64,000 nucleotides of DNA from NCBI RefSeq assembly GCF_014697355.1, contig NZ_JACJRQ010000030.1, positions 1 to 64,000 of the forward strand, read 5' to 3'. The notes beneath the pieces were generated by a model that saw nothing but the letters and a program-made list of their open reading frames with translations, was not told the DNA's origin and did no database searches. The stretch comes from Nostoc calcicola FACHB-3891 (lineage in GTDB: Bacteria; Cyanobacteriota; Cyanobacteriia; Cyanobacteriales; Nostocaceae). How positions within the stretch are numbered: the stretch's first letter is position 1; each line of letters begins with the position of its first letter. This document shows positions 57,201 to 64,000 of the stretch, piece after piece. Position numbers and translations under genes: made by a program.

Positions 57201-58010
57201 AATGGCGAAGTTTTGCCAAAATGCCAGCCCCCGCACAAACCCAGGACAGAAGGCAATGGGTACAAATTTCCCATCATCCAGGTAGCCAAAATCCCCCGTT
57301 CCCGCATTGACTAGCCATAGCTTTCGTTGATACCAGCGCGGCGAGTGGGGCATGGATAAACCCGTGGCAATGATGTCGTTGCTTTGCACATCAATGACCA
57401 CACCCCCGCCAACTCGATGGTTACGCCAGCCGGCGGCGGTGTCGGTAGTGCTACAAGCGGTGACGTATCTTGGTTTGCCATCGCGCAACGCTAACCCGTT
57501 GAGGTGACAACGGTCTTCGGCAGCTAATTTGCAAATAAATGGCGGTTGCCACAGGGGAACAAAACTATAGTCGTTGCTGATGGTGGCAAGGCAGCTAAAA
57601 TCTGTGTTGACAAATATGATATTTTCTGCATCATCTAGTACGACATCGTGGACATTCAAATCGCCAGTGGTATATGCCTGACGAGGGATGTAGAGGCGAT
57701 CGCTTTGTTGATATTTTTCTGTTGGCTTAAGTAAATTATCCAACCGCCAAATTTGATAACGTGTGCTAAGGTAGATACTGTTGTTGACTGCATACATGCC
57801 CATCGGTTTATCAAACAATCGCTCGTAAGCAGCTAATCTTCCTTGCTCATTGCAACCGATGAAAAACAATCGATTGGTTTGATACGTAGTGAAAGCAAGG
57901 CTAATCAACTGGGTTTGTAACCAGGGTAAAAAGTGCGGCGAACAACTAATTTCTAGTTTGGGCGCACTGGATGAAGACATGGCATCACTGCGCGGCAGAA
58001 AACTTTCCAT
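54213..58010 (-). CDS. multidomain glycosyltransferase: TIGR03032-like, GNAT, TPR and GT41 (SPINDLY), 1265 aa
   Basis: A close paralogue of the 1561-aa protein without the GT2 domain. TIGR03032-like region about 15-355 (MPHSPRWYQRKLWLVNAGTG); GNAT about 410-525 (VAPGYRQQGIATKLLQYLE); TPR about 550-800; GT41 about 850-1265 (SGDFREHAIGTLIH, PIQVQYLGYPGT, FCCFNRSDKFDPEVF, YNAGATAIHAL). Residues 1092-1121 (RGRGAGSREQ...PNSSSSVS) are a 30-residue insertion absent from the paralogue. They correspond to a G/C-tract hairpin repeat inserted in frame in the catalytic domain. The start MESFLPRSDAMSS aligns with the paralogue. It is first of the four-gene minus-strand set. Confidence 0.87.
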   Translation of the reverse strand: MESFLPRSDAMSSSSAPKLEISCSPHFLPWLQTQLISLAFTTYQTNRLFFIGCNEQGRLAAYERLFDKPMGMYAVNNSIYLSTRYQIWRLDNLLKPTEKYQQSDRLYIPRQAYTTGDLNVHDVVLDDAENIIFVNTDFSCLATISNDYSFVPLWQPPFICKLAAEDRCHLNGLALRDGKPRYVTACSTTDTAAGWRNHRVGGGVVIDVQSNDIIATGLSMPHSPRWYQRKLWLVNAGTGDFGYLDDGKFVPIAFCPGFVRGLAFWQNFAIVGLSKLRSPTFTGLLLEERLTNLGKTSQCGLMVIDINTGETVHWLHLDGLVEELFDVVVLPGVRQPQALGFQSEEIERLVTFPGSGGIVTTKPTAKRPSVGGMAPIPGLPRQIWEGSNTEEFPDAQCLMPNAPKYQRVYHLTPSSLADYDAFTFPSLQQRWQKMPQRGELVGISASVAGEMVAFAIAEMLPEQTAELISLFVAPGYRQQGIATKLLQYLEKALVAEGCHQISVVYQPTALTAIALEPLLAKLTWQMPTFGADGSKRWLRPPKATHKFLTISARSLFEQGKQSVQQGDLQRAIASFREAIRVQPDYIAAYNQLGNALQGLGQMEQAIAAYQKLLLINPNVAQAHCNLGAIWQMQGKTEEAIAAYQRAIQLKPDFALPHLNLGRLYSNQQSWLEAAQCLQQAIQLQPDTVAAYNDLSNVFRQLGETQKAIACLHHALKHQPDFVEAWHNLGCLWMTQGDMSKAEECFEQVLTRQPDFPPVHGNLGQALEAQGQLTAALASYNRALELNPNATDIFYQREHLRLSLCDWQDYEPRLQTLQQRIQQHLQDENAQALLPLSIHSFPVPLELHSAVARHWGQRVIRNIQPYKHLCTFTPPPAPAPKLRLGYLSGDFREHAIGTLIHSLFQYHDRSAFEIYGYSLVDIHDEITDNIRNECDVFVSLAQMSSAVAAQRIHADGIHILIDLAGYTTFSRPEILALQPAPIQVQYLGYPGTMAAEFIQYILADSRLIPAELAPHYSEKVIELPHAFVASPLAIAEPPLNRRDFGLPKDAFVFCCFNRSDKFDPEVFACWMRILQQVPNAVLWLIETTPEVKRGRGAGSREQGGEFSPFLPAPCPNSSSSVSDNLRHIAQQQGIAPARLVFTPRMPLAQYLAAYRLADLFLDTFVYNAGATAIHALLAGLPIITRPGKAFAARMGASICGAAGLDLLICDTLVAYEQKAVHLATHPDELATIRQGLQLHRDHLPLFGPQQWITHLETALRQVWEQR

Positions 58011-58377
58011 ACAGCACTTTCTGAGTTTGATTATTTTTTAAACAATAGAAAATCGTCTCCATCCCTTTTGGACAGCAAAGGTATGGAAACAGCACTAAAT
58101 TATTTAGTAGTTTTATTGACGATAGTTGACTAATACTACGGCTAAATCATATATCTTTGAGCTAATTTCATCAAAAATTAATGGAAACTTAGAAATTTTT
58201 GTCTTAAAAATATCAAGAATTTCACATTAATTTATCGTAACATCAAGGGTTTAAGACCCCAACCAAAACACGTAGTATCAGTTAAGTTGGGGTTTAAATC
58301 CCCAACTCCAACTGTCTTTAATTTGGAATGCGTGAATTGTTAAGTAATTCACAGTCAACAGTCAACGGTCAACAATA
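58011..58377. other. intergenic region upstream of the glycosyltransferase set
   Basis: AT-rich DNA (58040-58230) that should hold the promoter for the 58010-41705 gene set. Two related palindromic units, GGGTTTAAGACCCC (near 58247) and GTTGGGGTTTAAATCCCC (near 58285), lie nearer the acyltransferase gene. No gene is seen. Confidence 0.5.
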
Positions 58378-59505
58378 TTACACTTTAAAAAACCAGCGTT
58401 GGCGATACATCACAACACCAACAGCCCACCACAACAATACTGTGACTATCGCAAAAAACAGGGAACCATTCAGCGCCCCCGCCCAAGATGCGAAAAAATT
58501 CTGGTAAATCCAATTGTAGGTACTGGGGGCGTTTTCTCCTGTACCAATAGTGGTTTTGACTAAGATTTTAATCAATAAAACAGACGCGACGAAAAGAGCG
58601 ATCGCATTTAAACCCATAATTTCAAAAGGCTTACCCCAGCGACGTATCAACCGGACTTCGATGAGTTCATAACAAGCTGCTAGTAACAGTAATGCCCAAC
58701 CTGTTGTAAAAACCACATAAGAACTAGTCCACAATTTTTTATTAATGGGGAACGTCAACCCCCACGCCCAACCGATAATTAAACAACCAACTCCAAATAA
58801 TCCTAACCCGATACTTATGCGGGACTGTACAGGCTGGCTGCGTATCCATTGGCCACTGAAGTAACCAGCCAGGACACTTACTATTGCAGGAATACTACTA
58901 AACAATCCTTCTGGATCTCCCAGAAACTTGAAACCATCACCTTTATATAAATGTGCTTTGGGAATAATCAAACGGTCAACATAAGCACCAAAATTACCTT
59001 CCCGCGTCAGAACTCCCGCCCCATAATCGGGTACTGCTACATACATCATCGCTAACCAATAGCCAATGAGTAGTACTGCTGCTAGTATCCATTGACCTTT
59101 GCGCGGGATGTTGAGAACTATTAAAGAAGCCAGCAAATAGGTAATGCTGATGCGTTGCAACACTCCCATGATGCGGATGCTACTTAAATCAAAAGTCCAA
59201 ACACCTTGATTCCAAAAGCCATTTAGTAGCAATCCCAAAACAAAAAGAATGGCCGCGCGGCGTAATATCCGCCAGTAAACAGCCGAGTTTGGTTTATTAC
59301 CTTCGGTGTATTTTGACAGCGAAAAAGTCATCGCTACACCAACAATGAAGAGGAAAAAAGGAAATACCAAGTCAGCTAACGTACAGCCGTGCCAATCAGC
59401 GTGGGCGAAGGGAGGATAGACATCATCTGCAACTCCCATCATATTGACGAGAATCATCCCAGCGATCGTAATACCGCGAAAAACATCCAGTGAAGTCAGG
59501 CGCAT
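58378..59505 (-). CDS. NagX/HGSNAT-like membrane acyltransferase (DUF5009), 375 aa
   Basis: A polytopic membrane protein with about ten helices. It starts MRLTSLDVFRGITIAGMILV, the family signature, with LDxFRG and a conserved asparagine (LVNMMG). HADWHGCTLADLVFPFFLF carries the conserved His-Asp/Trp region near residues 36-54. The family includes human heparan-alpha-glucosaminide N-acetyltransferase and bacterial NagX, which pass acetyl groups across membranes to sugars. The substrate here is unknown. A cell-envelope glycan would fit the nearby glycosylation genes, though a gap of about 370 bases separates them. Confidence 0.85.
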   Translation of the reverse strand: MRLTSLDVFRGITIAGMILVNMMGVADDVYPPFAHADWHGCTLADLVFPFFLFIVGVAMTFSLSKYTEGNKPNSAVYWRILRRAAILFVLGLLLNGFWNQGVWTFDLSSIRIMGVLQRISITYLLASLIVLNIPRKGQWILAAVLLIGYWLAMMYVAVPDYGAGVLTREGNFGAYVDRLIIPKAHLYKGDGFKFLGDPEGLFSSIPAIVSVLAGYFSGQWIRSQPVQSRISIGLGLFGVGCLIIGWAWGLTFPINKKLWTSSYVVFTTGWALLLLAACYELIEVRLIRRWGKPFEIMGLNAIALFVASVLLIKILVKTTIGTGENAPSTYNWIYQNFFASWAGALNGSLFFAIVTVLLWWAVGVVMYRQRWFFKV

Positions 59506-59609
59506 AAGCGGAATTTTTTCTTTGATGAGTATCTAAATTACCCCGCCTGATGCAGGTAATCAAGCAAAATTTATAGGTAAAATTTTGTTAATAATTACCA
59601 CTACTTGCT

Positions 59610-60068
59610 ATGTCAGTCAAAGTTGGAGATACTGCTCCTAATTTCAGTCTACCTGCTCAAAATGGCTCAACAGTTAGCTTGCAAGATTTTCGGGGCAAAA
59701 AAGCTGTTGTTTTATATTTTTACCCCAAAGATGATACACCCGGTTGTACAGCTGAATCCTGCGCCTTTCGCGACCAGTATGAAGTTTTTAAAAGCGCTGG
59801 TGCTGAAGTTCTCGGCGTGAGTGGTGACTCCACTGAATCCCACCAGCGATTTGCTGCCAAATACAATCTACCTTTTACTCTGTTAACCGACAAAGGCGAC
59901 CAAGTACGAAAGCTATATGGCGCAACAGCAGCCTTTGGCTTATTCCCTGGTCGCGTTACCTACGTCATTGACCAACAGGGAGTCGTGCAATACGTATTTG
60001 ATTCAATGTTTAACTTTAAAGGTCACGTTGAGGAAGCGCTAAAAACGCTGCAACAACTTGTGAAATAG
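59610..60068 (+). CDS. bcp: peroxiredoxin Q (Bcp), 152 aa
   Basis: A thioredoxin-fold peroxidase. [16 protein letters not shown] holds the peroxidatic cysteine and a second cysteine five residues later, the PrxQ arrangement that forms an intramolecular disulfide reduced by thioredoxin. The N-terminal [15 protein letters not shown] and the central [17 protein letters not shown] match the family throughout, and length is normal. It detoxifies hydrogen peroxide and organic peroxides. It is divergent from the acyltransferase gene, with about 100 bases between the two starts. Confidence 0.93.
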   Translation: MSVKVGDTAPNFSLPAQNGSTVSLQDFRGKKAVVLYFYPKDDTPGCTAESCAFRDQYEVFKSAGAEVLGVSGDSTESHQRFAAKYNLPFTLLTDKGDQVRKLYGATAAFGLFPGRVTYVIDQQGVVQYVFDSMFNFKGHVEEALKTLQQLVK

Positions 60069-60203
60069 GGGAATGGGGAGTTTGGAGTGAGGAGTTTGGA
60101 GTGAGGAGTTTGGAGTTTGGAGTGATTTTCCCCATCCCCCTCATCCCCCTCATCTCCCTCATCCCCCTCATCTCCCCAGTCCCCAGTCCCCAATCCCCAG
60201 TCC
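60069..60203. repeat. GAGTTTG and CCTCATCCC tandem arrays
   Basis: GGAGTTTGGAGTGAG units are followed by CCCCCTCAT and CCCCAGT heptamers in the convergent gap between bcp and lrtA. The CCCCAGT/CCCCAAT part agrees with the STRR1 consensus. Confidence 0.75.
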
Positions 60204-60851
60204 CTATTTAATATGCGACTTTTCCGCCATCGCAACATTCGCATGGGCTGACTTGCCATTCTTACCGTTGGTATGACCGTTACCATTGCGCGGTTGTATC
60301 ACGCCATAACCGCCGTGGTTACGTTCGTAAATGACATTTATCTCGCCTGTTTCAGCATTGCGGAACATATAAAAGTCGTGTCCTACGAGTTGCAGTTGTT
60401 CCAAGGCTTCTGCAAGGGTCATAGGAGGCATGGAAAAATATTTGGTGCGGACGACTTCGCTGGGTAGTTCGGGAGTGCGATCGCCAATCAAATCTGTCAC
60501 TACTACTGACTCTGCAACAATTTCTTCTGTTGGTTGGGCATGAGTTTTGTGATCTTGACGCCGTTCTTTGTATTTCCGCAGTTGACGGGCAATTTTATCT
60601 GCAACTAAGTCAATGCTGGCGTATAAGTTTTCGCTGCTTTCCTCCGCACGGATCACGCTGCCATTGGCATAAATAGTTACTTCAGCCGCTTGTCTAGGAT
60701 TAATTCGGGGATTACGGGCTACGCTAAGATGCACATCCACTTCATTTGTAATGCTCTGAAAGTGACTAACTGCTTTTTCAATTTTTTGATGTACATACTC
60801 ACGAATTGCATCGGTGATTTCAATATTTTTGCCGTGGATGACAAGCTTCAT
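60204..60851 (-). CDS. lrtA: long-form ribosome hibernation factor (LrtA/HPF), 215 aa
   Basis: The N-terminal 110 residues are the HPF/YfiA domain ([20 protein letters not shown], then [21 protein letters not shown]). A linker leads to the C-terminal dimerisation domain (about 130-190; [42 protein letters not shown]). This two-domain long form joins 70S ribosomes into 100S dimers. The light-repressed lrtA gene of cyanobacteria belongs here. About 25 extra Asn/Gly/Lys/His-rich residues end the protein. A GGGAGAG site lies close to the ATG. Confidence 0.93.
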   Translation of the reverse strand: MKLVIHGKNIEITDAIREYVHQKIEKAVSHFQSITNEVDVHLSVARNPRINPRQAAEVTIYANGSVIRAEESSENLYASIDLVADKIARQLRKYKERRQDHKTHAQPTEEIVAESVVVTDLIGDRTPELPSEVVRTKYFSMPPMTLAEALEQLQLVGHDFYMFRNAETGEINVIYERNHGGYGVIQPRNGNGHTNGKNGKSAHANVAMAEKSHIK

Positions 60852-61467
60852 GTAAACTCTCCCGCTGAATATTTGGATGTGTGAATTTGCTTTGTATGAA
60901 AAGAAGTTGCGGTAAGGTATATCACTCCCGCCAAAACAAATTGTGAACTTTTATCATTTAATGCTGCTGTGCTGTCTCTGAGCTAGCTGCATCTGAGTTT
61001 TTCCCAAGTATATCCTTGATTTACCTCCCCATCTCTGCGCTGATATCCAATTGGATATTGACTTAGAACTCTTTGATGAAGATATCTTAACAGTAGCATC
61101 TGTGACTACTTTCTCTTTTAAAGCAAGGCTTACAGAACTTTTGATAGTTGCTCCTTGTACGTCCGGTTGAGGTTTGCTTGCTGTCGATCGAGAACACAAG
61201 TTTTGTGGAAGTCGATTTTGTTTGAAATGCAAACAATGTTATTAGAGTCATCAGCCAGTAAATTTATTTCTATTCTCTTGGCTTGATGCTGATTGTAGAG
61301 AATTCCTCCCAACACCTATTAAGGTTATATATTCAAGCTAGCACTTTGTATTTTCTAATGCATGTTCCCTTGACTTTCCTTTAAATTCCTTTGCAAAGCT
61401 TGACATTTTTTGACTCCAGTCCTCTAACTTGAAATATATTTCGTTCGTTTTACAGTTGATTTTTGGC
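60852..61467. other. divergent intergenic region lrtA-lipB
   Basis: About 600 bases without a supported gene. Part is probably the long leader of lrtA, a feature known for this gene in cyanobacteria. A 92-codon minus-strand frame (60954-61232) has no ribosome-binding site or recognised family. Confidence 0.4.
61400..61428 (+). promoter_or_regulatory. candidate lipB promoter
   Basis: TTGACA at 61400-61405 and TCTAAC at 61423-61428 are separated by 17 bases. The predicted start of transcription would be about 30 bases before the lipB ATG. Confidence 0.45.
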
Positions 61468-62160
61468 ATGATCCATAGTAATAAACCACACAAAAACCGT
61501 TGTTTGCTGTATAACCAAGGATTAATGTCTTACTTAGACGCTCATGCATGGCAGCGATCGCTCTTGACTCAACGCATCCATGACCCCAGTCTAGATGACG
61601 TGTTAATTCTCTTAGAGCATCCACCCGTTTACACTTTGGGACAAGGAGCCAACTCAGAGTTTCTCAAATTTGAGATTGACAAAAGTCAGTACAATGTGCA
61701 TCGAGTTGAACGGGGCGGCGAAGTGACTTACCATTGTCCCGATCAACTGGTGGGGTATCCAATTTTAAATCTGCAACGTTATCAAAAAGACTTGCACTGG
61801 TACTTACGGCAACTCGAAGAAGTCATAATTCGTGTATTAGCAGTTTATGGATTGCAGGGAGAAAGAATTCCGGCTTTTACTGGTGTTTGGTTACAAGGGC
61901 GAAAAGTTGCGGCTATTGGCATTAAAGTCAGCCGTTGGATTACCATGCATGGCTTTGCATTAAATGTTTGTCCAGACATGACAGGCTTTGAGCGCATTGT
62001 ACCCTGTGGCATCTCTGATAAAGCTGTAGGCAGTTTAGCCGAATGGATTCCAAATATTACCTGCCAAGAAGTGCGTTTTCATGTAGCAGAGTGCTTTGCA
62101 GAAGTGTTTGGGGTAGAAATAGTACAGTCCCAGCCCGAAGGGTTTTTCCAGTCTGAGTAA
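61468..62160 (+). CDS. lipB: lipoyl(octanoyl) transferase LipB, 230 aa
   Basis: LipB moves octanoate from acyl carrier protein to lipoyl domains, the first step of lipoate synthesis. The sequence shows [35 protein letters not shown], the catalytic lysine region [16 protein letters not shown] and the catalytic cysteine in [15 protein letters not shown] start at ATG 61468 ([12 protein letters not shown]); an in-frame TTG 13 codons earlier overlaps the promoter region. The gene is monocistronic. Confidence 0.92.
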   Translation: MIHSNKPHKNRCLLYNQGLMSYLDAHAWQRSLLTQRIHDPSLDDVLILLEHPPVYTLGQGANSEFLKFEIDKSQYNVHRVERGGEVTYHCPDQLVGYPILNLQRYQKDLHWYLRQLEEVIIRVLAVYGLQGERIPAFTGVWLQGRKVAAIGIKVSRWITMHGFALNVCPDMTGFERIVPCGISDKAVGSLAEWIPNITCQEVRFHVAECFAEVFGVEIVQSQPEGFFQSE

Positions 62161-62507
62161 ATTTAAGTTTGTAATTATGTAAGAAATACTATAGTAGTCT
62201 CATTTAAGTTGTGAGACACTCATAATAATGGCCATATAGCAGTCCTAAATCATTTGTGAAAATTATATATCTCTTTTTTCTTTCTTCTCTTTGCGTCCTT
62301 CTCTGACGAGACGCTGCGCGTTGGCGAAGCCTCTCGTAGAGAAGGCGTTCTTGGCGGTTCGTTTCCTTATCTATGTTTTTTACAACTCATTTAGGATCGC
62401 TATAGTCGATCGTATCAATGTAACTCTTAAATTGCGCTGATAAAAGCTAATAATTATTTATAAACTATAAAGCTATTTTTTTACAGCACTAAATTCAAAA
62501 TTTGCCC
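62161..62507. other. intergenic region with palindromic repeat
   Basis: At 62305-62350 a repeat (GAGACGCTGCGCGTTGGCGA / CCTCTCGTAGAGAAGGCG) is surrounded by CTTTGCGTCC and GGCGGTTCG pieces related to those near 63730. The rest is AT-rich. No gene is seen. Confidence 0.5.
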
Positions 62508-62708
62508 GTGAATTACTCAGATAATTTCCAGGTATATACCCCATCTTTAACATCACTGAGAGAGCGTGATTGGACAGCTTTAACAGAATTATTTGACAGA
62601 GATGATGGTGATGAAATTGAAGACGACATCCACACTAATTTGTTTTGGCTGATACCTGAACCTTGTTGGGAGGATGATCCCTTTGATTTCTTACGTGAAT
62701 ATTTATAA
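62508..62708 (+). CDS. small acidic protein, 66 aa
   Basis: A GTG-initiated frame (start NYSDNFQVYTPSL) encodes a strongly acidic peptide with LFDRDDGDEIEDD and a C-terminal aromatic/acidic patch (CWEDDPFDFLREYL). Composition is protein-like and not repeat-derived, but no ribosome-binding site or known family is apparent. A TTG two codons earlier is an alternative start. Confidence 0.5.
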   Translation: MNYSDNFQVYTPSLTSLRERDWTALTELFDRDDGDEIEDDIHTNLFWLIPEPCWEDDPFDFLREYL

Positions 62709-62741
62709 AAAAGAGGGGAAAAGGGGAAAGGGATGAACAGG

Positions 62742-62827
62742 TCGCGCCACAAGAGGGGCGAGGTTTTTACCTTCCTCATAAAATTTGGATTATTTCGCGC
62801 CACAAGAGGGGCGAGGTTTTTACCTTT
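62742..62827. repeat. direct repeat of a 33-base unit, 53 bases apart
   Basis: TCGCGCCACAAGAGGGGCGA followed by GGTTTTTACCTT occurs at 62742 and again at 62795, with a related fragment near 6202. It lies in the convergent gap between the 66-aa gene and the ABC ATPase gene. Confidence 0.75.
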
Positions 62828-62876
62828 CCCCCTTCCCCTTTCCCCCTTCCCCTTCCTCATAAAATTATTCATGTAG

Positions 62877-62896
62877 AGACGCGATTCATCGCGTCT
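62877..62896. repeat. 20-base palindrome AGACGCGATTCATCGCGTCT
   Basis: A nine-pair stem with a two-base loop just beyond the ATPase stop codon. The identical 20 bases occur inside the 1561-aa glycosyltransferase gene at 49179-49198. Confidence 0.85.
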
Positions 62897-62909
62897 AAAA
62901 GACCAAGTA

Positions 62910-63674
62910 TTACGAATGAGGAATTATTTGAAGGCGACTGAGGAAACTACGTAGGCGATCGCTTTGGGGATTGGTGAGAACATCGTAAGCTGAACCTTGT
63001 TCTGCCACAACACCTTTATCTAAAAAAATCACCTGATGGGCTACTTCTTTAGCAAATTGCATTTCATGGGTGACGATCGCCATTGTCATCCCTTCTGAGG
63101 CTAATTGCTGCATCACTTGGAGAACTTCACCAACGAGTTCCGGATCTAAGGCGCTGGTGGGTTCGTCAAATAGCATAATCTGGGGATTCATACATAAACT
63201 ACGGGCGATCGCTACTCGTTGCTTTTGTCCGCCAGAAAGTTGTTCGGGATAAGCAGAGGCTTTGTCAAATAAACCGACTTTTTCCAGATATAACCCCGCT
63301 AGTTGGGCGCTTTCTTTCGGTGTTTTACCCAGTACTTTACGCGGTGCAAGTGTCATATTCTCCAGGACACTGAGATGAGGAAACAAATTGAATTGTTGGA
63401 AAACCATGCCTACTTGTGTCCGTAGTTGCCGTAGTTGGCTATAGTTGACAGTGGGTTGAGATAAGTTGATACCGTTAACTATCAAGCGTCCGCTGTTGAT
63501 GGTTTCCAAACGGTTAAAGCAGCGCAGGAGAGTACTTTTACCACAGCCGGAAGAACCGATAACTGCAACGACTTCTCCCCGCTTGATTTCGCCTGTGATT
63601 CCTTTGAGGACTTTGAGGGAACCAAAGCTTTTTTCGATATTGTCAAAAATAATTGCAGGGGTGGAATTGTTCAT
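62910..63674 (-). CDS. polar amino acid ABC transporter ATP-binding protein, 254 aa
   Basis: An ABC ATPase of the GlnQ/HisP type: Walker [16 protein letters not shown], the family-typical [18 protein letters not shown], signature [15 protein letters not shown], Walker [15 protein letters not shown] and the switch [15 protein letters not shown]. It should energise uptake of polar amino acids together with the lipoprotein gene that starts divergently at 63850. The permease is not in the window unless fused to that gene. Confidence 0.9.
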   Translation of the reverse strand: MNNSTPAIIFDNIEKSFGSLKVLKGITGEIKRGEVVAVIGSSGCGKSTLLRCFNRLETINSGRLIVNGINLSQPTVNYSQLRQLRTQVGMVFQQFNLFPHLSVLENMTLAPRKVLGKTPKESAQLAGLYLEKVGLFDKASAYPEQLSGGQKQRVAIARSLCMNPQIMLFDEPTSALDPELVGEVLQVMQQLASEGMTMAIVTHEMQFAKEVAHQVIFLDKGVVAEQGSAYDVLTNPQSDRLRSFLSRLQIIPHS

Positions 63675-63697
63675 TGGCTGTGTCAGTTCCTCTGTTA

Positions 63698-63775
63698 AGA
63701 CTTACGCAAGAACCTTTTGAAACTTTTCTTTGCGTCCTTTGCGGTTCGTTTTTTTCATAATTTTGCATAAGTCCT
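63698..63775. repeat. short MITE-like element with CTTACGCA-type inverted ends
   Basis: AAGACTTACGCA and TGCATAAGTCCT are inverted ends with two or three mismatches. The interior holds TTTGCGTCCTTTGCGGTTCG, whose inverted relative lies just outside at about 63803-63823. It occupies the divergent promoter region of the two transporter genes. Confidence 0.55.
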
Positions 63776-63849
63776 GTTCTAAAGTTGATTGTAATATTTG
63801 GAACGAACCGCAAAGAACGCGAAGAGCGCGAAGGAAGAAATGAAAGAGT

Positions 63850-64000
63850 ATGGGTGGATTTAGTTTTGGGCGTTGGCTGCGTTGGTGTGTGGTTGTTGGT
63901 ATTGGCTGTTTGTTACTGGCTGGCTGTGCTGTGAATCCTAGTGGAGGAAAAACTTTGCGGGTTGCTACTGAACCTGCGTTTCCACCTTTTGAGTTTCAAG
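63850..64000 (+). CDS. amino-acid ABC transporter substrate-binding lipoprotein, N-terminal part
   Basis: Only about 50 codons are inside the window. They encode a signal peptide (MGGFSFGRWLRW then VVVGIGCLLL) with lipobox LLAGC, followed by GGKTLRVATEPAFPPFEF, the typical opening of GlnH/family 3 solute-binding proteins. It is divergent from the matching ATPase gene. In cyanobacteria such proteins are often fused to the permease, which cannot be checked here. Confidence 0.85.
   Translation, partial: MGGFSFGRWLRWCVVVGIGCLLLAGCAVNPSGGKTLRVATEPAFPPFEFQ

Noticed and set aside
60954-61232. 92-codon minus-strand frame upstream of lrtA
   Set aside because: Low-complexity Ser/Lys-rich translation, no ribosome-binding site, and the region is expected to hold the lrtA leader.
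62739-62830. Short CRISPR array
   Set aside because: Only two repeats with one short interval; no leader or cas genes.

Overview
The window is chromosomal DNA from a filamentous, probably heterocyst-forming cyanobacterium of the Nostoc/Anabaena type. The evidence is the very frequent HIP1 octamer GCGATCGC, dense intergenic heptamer arrays (CCCCAGT, TGACCAA, GTTAGGA types), and typical genes: an FtsH2-type thylakoid protease, flv4/flv2 flavodiiron proteins, cmp-type bicarbonate ABC transporter genes, lrtA, and C-DES-type cystine lyase.

Layout. 0.4-12.5 kb holds mostly single, unlinked genes: a beta-CASP metallo-hydrolase, small cyanobacterial proteins, a Nif3-like protein, YjbQ, a glycosyltransferase, cystine lyase, a TM0106-type nuclease and a phytase-like esterase. 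12.8-16.1 kb has two tandem paralogous Ser/Thr kinases that share an extra C-terminal domain. 16.25-17.8 kb has tRNA-Asp(GTC), a heavily decayed rluD-like pseudogene and a solo nucleoside-phosphorylase-fold gene. 18.3-26 kb carries gltX, a secreted protein, ftsH, a lone TnpB element with a candidate omega RNA, and argJ. 27.1-37.1 kb is one co-directional block, cmpA-cmpB-flv4-(sll0218-like)-flv2-cmpC-cmpD. In it the photoprotective flv4-2 module sits inside the bicarbonate-transporter genes. 37.2-58.0 kb, all on the minus strand, is a large accessory region. Two multidomain glycosyltransferases (TIGR03032-like, GNAT, TPR and GT41/SPINDLY domains; one also has a GT2 domain) each precede a giant FG-GAP/VCBS/RTX 'bluetail' surface protein, and a VCBS/DUF4114 protein follows. 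58.4-64 kb returns to housekeeping: an acyltransferase, peroxiredoxin Q, lrtA/hpf, lipB, and the ATPase and lipoprotein of an amino-acid ABC transporter (the lipoprotein runs off the end).

How genes work together. The cmp/flv block would couple low-CO2 bicarbonate uptake with an electron sink protecting photosystem II. The 41.7-58.0 kb cassettes look like a duplicated enzyme-plus-substrate arrangement: a modifying glycosyltransferase upstream of a type-I-secreted repeat protein. Both links are inferred from gene order.

Repeats are unusually informative here. Short palindromes and heptamer arrays that normally lie between genes also occur in frame inside both glycosyltransferase genes. MITE-like elements with AGGACTTACGCA-type inverted ends occur three times.
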